Assembly (NCBI GenBank): GCA_963839995.1
Contig: CAWIXH010000015.1
Span: forward strand, 183,276 to 247,275
Reading direction: 5' to 3'
Length of the DNA: 64,000 bases
Source: CAWIUB01 sp963839995
GTDB taxonomy: Bacteria; Actinomycetota; Actinomycetes; Mycobacteriales; Jatrophihabitantaceae
Part shown: in pieces, positions 60,424 through 64,000 of the stretch
Position numbering within the stretch: the stretch's first letter is position 1
Layout of the letters: the number at the start of each line of letters is the position of its first letter
Program-made: the position numbers and the translations under genes
Notes under the pieces: model-generated
What the model saw: only the letters and a program-made list of their open reading frames with translations
What the model was told of the DNA's origin: nothing
Database searches by the model: none

Positions 60424-61307
60424 ACCTCGACTCCGCGCTCGGTTCCGGGTAGCGCGAATCGGCCATCGGACCGCGCATCCACAAGCCCGTCGGCGATGAG
60501 ACCGGCCAAGGCCCGGTCACGCTGCACCCGGTCAGTCCACACTGCGTCGAGCCAGGCCCGTTCGACCGGCGCGTCCCCGGACCGCAGGATGTCCAGCAAC
60601 AGGCCGCGCACCTGCCGATCGGTTCCCGTGAACCGTTGAGTCCGTGCCGTCGGCCCGTCGTAAGGCGGTGATCCGGCCAGCCGCCAGGCGCAGCCCGTCG
60701 CGAGCGGGCAGGCCTCGCAGCGCGGGGCCCTGGCGGTGCAGACCAGCGCGCCGAGTTCCATCAGTGCGGCGCTCACCCGGGTAGCGACGGCGGCGTTGGA
60801 CGGCAACAGCGCCTCGACCTCGGCCGAGTCCTGAGCCGTTGCCGGGGATCCCGCGTTGGCGCGTCCACGAACCAGTCGGGCGACCACCCGGCGCACGTTC
60901 GTGTCGACGACCGGCTGACGCTGCCCGAACGCGAACGTCGCAACTGCACGCGCCGTATAGGCGCCGACGCCGGGCAAGCAGAGGAGCGAGTCGACGTCCG
61001 CGGGCACCTCGCCTGCGTAACGCTCGACCAGCGCCGTCGCACACTCGTGCAGGCGCAGCGCCCGGCGCGGGTAGCCGAGCCTGCCCCACGCCCGCACCGC
61101 CTCACCCGGCGAATCGGCGGCCAGCGCCGCGGGCCTGGGCCAGCGCGCGAGCCACGCGTGGTAGGCAGGCAGTACGCGCGCTACTGGCGTCTGCTGCAGC
61201 ATGACTTCGCTGACGAGGATCGCCCACGGACTCGCGTCGGCCGATCGCCAGGGCAGCTCCCGGGCGGCGCGGTCGTACCAGTCGAGCAGCGCGCCATCGA
61301 TCTCCAT
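60420..61307 (-). CDS. mutY: A/G-specific adenine glycosylase MutY
   Basis: Removes adenine opposite 8-oxoguanine. A 295-residue protein: catalytic Glu34 in SEVMLQQTPVARV, helix-hairpin-helix LPGVGAYTA (111-119), Asp135 in VVDTNVRRV, and the [4Fe-4S] ligands Cys190, Cys197, Cys200 and Cys206 (CTARAPRCEACPLATGC). The C-terminal NUDIX-like domain of E. coli MutY is not clear. ATG at 61307; upstream codons shadow the divergent gene. The last residues GTERGVEV fall in the 77-bp repeat. Confidence 0.92.
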   Translation of the reverse strand: MEIDGALLDWYDRAARELPWRSADASPWAILVSEVMLQQTPVARVLPAYHAWLARWPRPAALAADSPGEAVRAWGRLGYPRRALRLHECATALVERYAGEVPADVDSLLCLPGVGAYTARAVATFAFGQRQPVVDTNVRRVVARLVRGRANAGSPATAQDSAEVEALLPSNAAVATRVSAALMELGALVCTARAPRCEACPLATGCAWRLAGSPPYDGPTARTQRFTGTDRQVRGLLLDILRSGDAPVERAWLDAVWTDRVQRDRALAGLIADGLVDARSDGRFALPGTERGVEV

Positions 61308-61389
61308 GACGCACGGATCGTCGCATGTTTGCAGGAGCTCCCGCGCGTCGCCGGGCTCTGGCTCCGCTCTGGGATAGCGTGATTCGGCG

Positions 61390-61998
61390 ATGTTCCATCC
61401 GATCGGGTCCAAGCCCGCCGTCGTCTACTGGCGGCGGAGACTGCTGCTGGTGGGGTTGGTCGTGCTTGTCGGCCTGACGATGTACGTCGCATGCTCGTCC
61501 GGCTCGAGCAAGCCGGCCGCCGAGCCCACGTCGCCCAAGCCGACGGCGGCGCACTCGGCTACCCACGCTGCATCGAGCGCGGCCACCACCAAACCGTCGA
61601 GCGCCGCATCGAATCTCTGCGCGCCCGCCGCGCTGAAGATCAGCGCGGTCACGTCCGCGCCGAGCTACAAGGTGGGCGTTCAGCCGTCGCTCGAGCTGCA
61701 GGTCGTCAACACCGGCCCCGCGCCGTGTGTGCAGAATCTGGCTGATTCGCAGATCGAGCTGCAGGTGTACAACGGCGAGTCCCGGGTATGGGGGAGCCAC
61801 GACTGTCAGGTCGAGCCCGGCACGAGCCCGCAGATGTTAGCGGCCGGCACGGCGGTGCGTCGGTCGATTCTGTGGACGGGCCTGTCGTCGCAGCCGAAGT
61901 GCGCTGGCCAGCGGGTGCGCGTCGGCCCGGGCACCTACACGCTGCATGCCCTGCTAGCCGGTCGGGCGGGGACGACGGCGCAGTTCACGATCAGCTAG
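61390..61998 (+). CDS. Membrane-anchored protein beside mutY (Rv3587c-like)
   Basis: A 202-residue protein: N-terminal SKPAVVYWRRRLLLVGLVVL with one helix (about 18-35), a Ser/Thr/Ala-rich linker (about 36-73), and an extracytoplasmic domain with CAPAALKISAV, SLELQVVNTGPAPCVQNL and paired cysteines. It resembles mycobacterial Rv3587c-type membrane proteins that also lie by mutY. Function unknown. The TAG stop is inside the GCTAGA target duplicated by the IS1634-type element, so the gene is intact. Confidence 0.75.
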   Translation: MFHPIGSKPAVVYWRRRLLLVGLVVLVGLTMYVACSSGSSKPAAEPTSPKPTAAHSATHAASSAATTKPSSAASNLCAPAALKISAVTSAPSYKVGVQPSLELQVVNTGPAPCVQNLADSQIELQVYNGESRVWGSHDCQVEPGTSPQMLAAGTAVRRSILWTGLSSQPKCAGQRVRVGPGTYTLHALLAGRAGTTAQFTIS

Positions 61999-62135
61999 AC
62001 CGAAGTTACGTCGGTCTTAGCTGCTGAGGTCCCGGTCCTGCAAGGGTTGTGGTCGACTCGCCCGCCGGTTGTGTAGCCAAGAGTATCGGCGTGTCCTGCC
62101 AAGGGTGGGGCATTGTTTGGGTTATTGTGTTGGCT

Positions 62136-63896
62136 ATGGCGCGACGCACCGGCGCGATGCATGTGGCCAAGGTGATACGGCGGCAGCGGTTGGCCAGCGG
62201 GGAGCAGCGCGAGTACCGCTCCTACCTGCTGCGCCGCTCCTACCGCGACGGCGGGGCGGTCCGGCACGAGACGCTGGCGAACCTGTCGCACCTGCCCGGC
62301 GAGCTGATCGAGGTGATCTCCCGCTCGCTGAAGGGCGAGGCGTTCGTGCCCGCCTCGGCGGCGGTGACGGTGACCCGCTCGCTGCCGCACGGGCACGTGG
62401 CCGCCGTGTGGGCGCAGGCCAAGGCGCTCGGGCTGCCGGGCCTGCTGGGCCCGGCCTGCCGGGAACGGGACCTGGCCCTGGCACTGATCATCTCCCGGGT
62501 GCTGCGACCGGCCAGCAAGCTGGCCACGCTGGCGTGGTGGGACGACACCAGCCTGGGCGCCGACCTGGGCGTGGCCGACGCGTCGACCGACGAGGTATAC
62601 GCGGCGATGGACTGGCTGCACACCCGCCAGGACAGCATCGAAGCGGCACTGGCCCGCCGGCACCTCGCCCCGGCAGCGAACCCGACCCGGATGGCCTACT
62701 TCGACCTGTCCTCCTCGTGGATGGAAGGCTCGCACTGCCCGCTGGCGGCGCGCGGCTACTCCCGCGACGGCAAGAAGGGCAAGGCGCAGATCGAGTACGG
62801 GCTGCTCACCGACCCGGCCGGCCGCCCGGTCGCGGTGCGCGTGTTCCCGGGTAACACCGCCGACCCGGCCGCGTTCGTGCAGGCCGTCGAGGTGGTGCGC
62901 ACCAGGTTCGGGCTGCGCGAGCTGGTGATGGTCGGCGACCGCGGCATGATCACCACCGCGCGCATCGACGCGCTGCGCGAACTGGGCGGGCTGGGCTGGC
63001 TGACCTGCCTACGCGCCCCGGCCATCGCCAAGCTCGCCGCCGAGGACGGGCCGCTGCAACTGTCGCTGTTCGACCAGGCCGACCTGGCCGAGATCGCCCA
63101 CCCCGACTACCCGAACGAACGGCTGATCGCCTGCCGCAACCCACTATTGGCCGCCGAGCGGGCCCGCAAACGCGACGCCCTACTCGCCGCGACCGAGCAC
63201 GCCCTCGCCCCACTCGCCGACCGGGTGGCCGCCGGCCGGCTACGCGGCGCCGACGCGATCGGCGTCAAGGTCGGCAAGCTGATCGACAAGTACAAGATGG
63301 CCAAACACTTCCAGCTGGCCATCACCGATGACACACTCGCCGTCACCCGCAACCAACCCAAGATCGACGCCGAGGCCGCCCTGGACGGCATCTACGTCAT
63401 CCGCACCAGCATGCCCGCCGACCAACTCGACACGCCCGCAACCGTGACCGCCTACAAGAACCTCGCCCACCTCGAACGCGACTTCCGCTCGCTCAACACC
63501 GACGACCTGGACCTGCGTCCCATCCGGCACTGGACCACCGACCGGGTCCGCGCCCACGTGCTGCTCTGCACCCTGGCCGCCTACCTGATCTGGCACCTGC
63601 GCACAGCCTGGGCGCCACTCACCTACACCGACGAACACCCACCCAGCCGCGACAACCCCGTCGCCCCCGCCCAACGATCAGCCGCCGCCGAACACAAAGC
63701 CCACCGGCACCGCGACGCCCACGACCAGCCGCTACACGACTTCCGCGGCCTGCTCGACCACCTCGCCACCCTCACCCGCAACGACCTGCAATACGGACCC
63801 GACGGACCCGTCGTGCCCACCCTCACCGAACCCACCCCCACCCAGCGGCACGCCTTCCACCTACTCCACACCACCGTCCCGCTCACCATCGCGTAG
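62136..63896 (+). CDS. IS1634-family transposase (IS4 superfamily)
   Basis: A 586-residue DDE transposase. MAYFDLSSSWMEGSHCPLAA contains the first Asp and the region after it, YGLLTDPAGRPVAVRVFPGNT and ELVMVGDRGMITTARIDAL hold the second Asp, and the late region around LAHLERDFRSLNTDDLDLRP carries the Glu with the YREK-like pattern of the IS4/IS1634 group. No internal stops. ATG start; the upstream 29 codons of the frame have no start signal. Confidence 0.92.
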   Translation: MARRTGAMHVAKVIRRQRLASGEQREYRSYLLRRSYRDGGAVRHETLANLSHLPGELIEVISRSLKGEAFVPASAAVTVTRSLPHGHVAAVWAQAKALGLPGLLGPACRERDLALALIISRVLRPASKLATLAWWDDTSLGADLGVADASTDEVYAAMDWLHTRQDSIEAALARRHLAPAANPTRMAYFDLSSSWMEGSHCPLAARGYSRDGKKGKAQIEYGLLTDPAGRPVAVRVFPGNTADPAAFVQAVEVVRTRFGLRELVMVGDRGMITTARIDALRELGGLGWLTCLRAPAIAKLAAEDGPLQLSLFDQADLAEIAHPDYPNERLIACRNPLLAAERARKRDALLAATEHALAPLADRVAAGRLRGADAIGVKVGKLIDKYKMAKHFQLAITDDTLAVTRNQPKIDAEAALDGIYVIRTSMPADQLDTPATVTAYKNLAHLERDFRSLNTDDLDLRPIRHWTTDRVRAHVLLCTLAAYLIWHLRTAWAPLTYTDEHPPSRDNPVAPAQRSAAAEHKAHRHRDAHDQPLHDFRGLLDHLATLTRNDLQYGPDGPVVPTLTEPTPTQRHAFHLLHTTVPLTIA

Positions 63897-63920
63897 ACAG
63901 AACAACCGCCCCACAAACCA

Positions 63921-63950
63921 GCGAAACCCCCGCTCGAGCGGGGGTTTCGC
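63921..63950. terminator. Perfect 30-bp palindrome at the end of the IS1634-type transposase gene
   Basis: GCGAAACCCCCGCTC joined directly to its reverse complement: 15-bp arms, no loop. Its position 25 bp after the stop fits a bidirectional terminator. The last 20 bases of the window after the IS hold nothing I can call. Confidence 0.8.
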
Positions 63951-64000
63951 ACCCTCAAGATCACGTAACTTCGGGCTAGAGCAATCGGATCGCCGGAAGA

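Larger units (their letters stand above)
60264..60440. repeat. 77-bp tandem repeat between mutY and the antiporter gene
   Basis: GCTCATACCTCGAC... units start at 60264, 60341 and 60418, period 77 bp, two complete copies and a partial third that is the mutY 3' end. The unit holds one ATG and one TGA offset so that each copy is an ATGA-linked mini-ORF. Confidence 0.9.
62000..63974. mobile_element. IS1634-type insertion sequence
   Basis: 1,975 bp with 12-bp perfect inverted repeats CCGAAGTTACGT (62000-62011 and, reversed, 63963-63974), weaker similarity beyond. GCTAGA flanks both ends (61994-61999 and 63975-63980), a 6-bp target duplication. One intact transposase gene and a perfect palindromic terminator are inside. 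Likely recent. Confidence 0.92.

Overview
The window is high-GC DNA from an actinobacterium (Actinomycetota). The evidence is an Lsr2 nucleoid protein, ClpC, an F420-type LLM oxidoreductase, DUF222/HNH, DUF3180, DUF1918 and DUF2520 proteins, and a gene order (ppa-dacB-metalloprotease-tilS-hpt-ftsH-folE-folP-folB-folK-DUF3180 ... panC ... coaX-lysS-lsr2-clpC-mutY) that is a known actinobacterial backbone. Menaquinone is made by the futalosine route, not the classical men route, so a mycobacterium is unlikely. A Frankiales/Jatrophihabitans/Sporichthya-like lineage is a reasonable guess, but I cannot fix a genus from the sequence alone.

Layout. 1-3.7 kb (minus strand): PLDc_N membrane protein, OmpR-type response regulator, histidine kinase, Ser/Thr-rich anchored protein and an ApbE flavin transferase that runs off the left edge. 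3.8-6.6 kb: UbiD decarboxylase and a phosphofructokinase. 6.6-10.2 kb: decayed reading frames, an IS630-type element and a DUF222-HNH gene. 10.3-24.0 kb: the futalosine menaquinone genes (mqnP, ubiX, mqnE, mqnA, mqnC, menG), interspersed with small membrane proteins, a Rossmann oxidoreductase, a frameshifted inositol-monophosphatase gene, an ISKra4-type element, a 5'-3' exonuclease, a broken GNAT gene and a DMT transporter. 24.1-26.6 kb: a tight three-gene unit (Gly/Asp-rich repeat protein, JmjC-like cupin, sucrase/ferredoxin-like protein). 26.6-31 kb: ppa and dacB, then a third IS sitting exactly between the converging stop codons of dacB and an aquaporin gene. 31.2-36.3 kb: a 1.7-kaa surface protein ending in a LAxTG-like sorting signal. 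36.4-46 kb: metalloprotease, tilS, hpt, ftsH and the folate operon. 46-52.5 kb: pantothenate/NAD/CoA genes. 52.5-62 kb: DUF1918, methyltransferase, the remnant of a two-component system, lysS, lsr2, clpC, a cation antiporter, mutY and a membrane protein. 62-64 kb: an IS1634-type element with a clear 6-bp target duplication.

How the genes work together. UbiD, MqnP and UbiX with MqnA, MqnE and MqnC cover most steps from chorismate to demethylmenaquinone, and MenG finishes it. The nucleosidase step (mqnB or equivalent) is not seen here. The folate block runs GTP to the hydroxymethyldihydropterin/pABA condensation. panC and coaX feed CoA, and nadB-nadC make nicotinate mononucleotide from aspartate.

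Structures that ordinary annotation would miss: (i) one 51-bp minisatellite present in frame in two unrelated genes, folP (8 copies) and a DUF6779-like gene (5 copies); (ii) a 77-bp duplication that creates a chain of ATGA-coupled 26-codon mini-ORFs between mutY and the antiporter gene; (iii) several long-armed palindromes, one of them in frame inside tilS; (iv) a recurring leaderless promoter layout, -10 (TANNNT) then 6-7 nt then ATG/GTG; (v) IS insertions whose target duplications preserve neighbouring stop codons.
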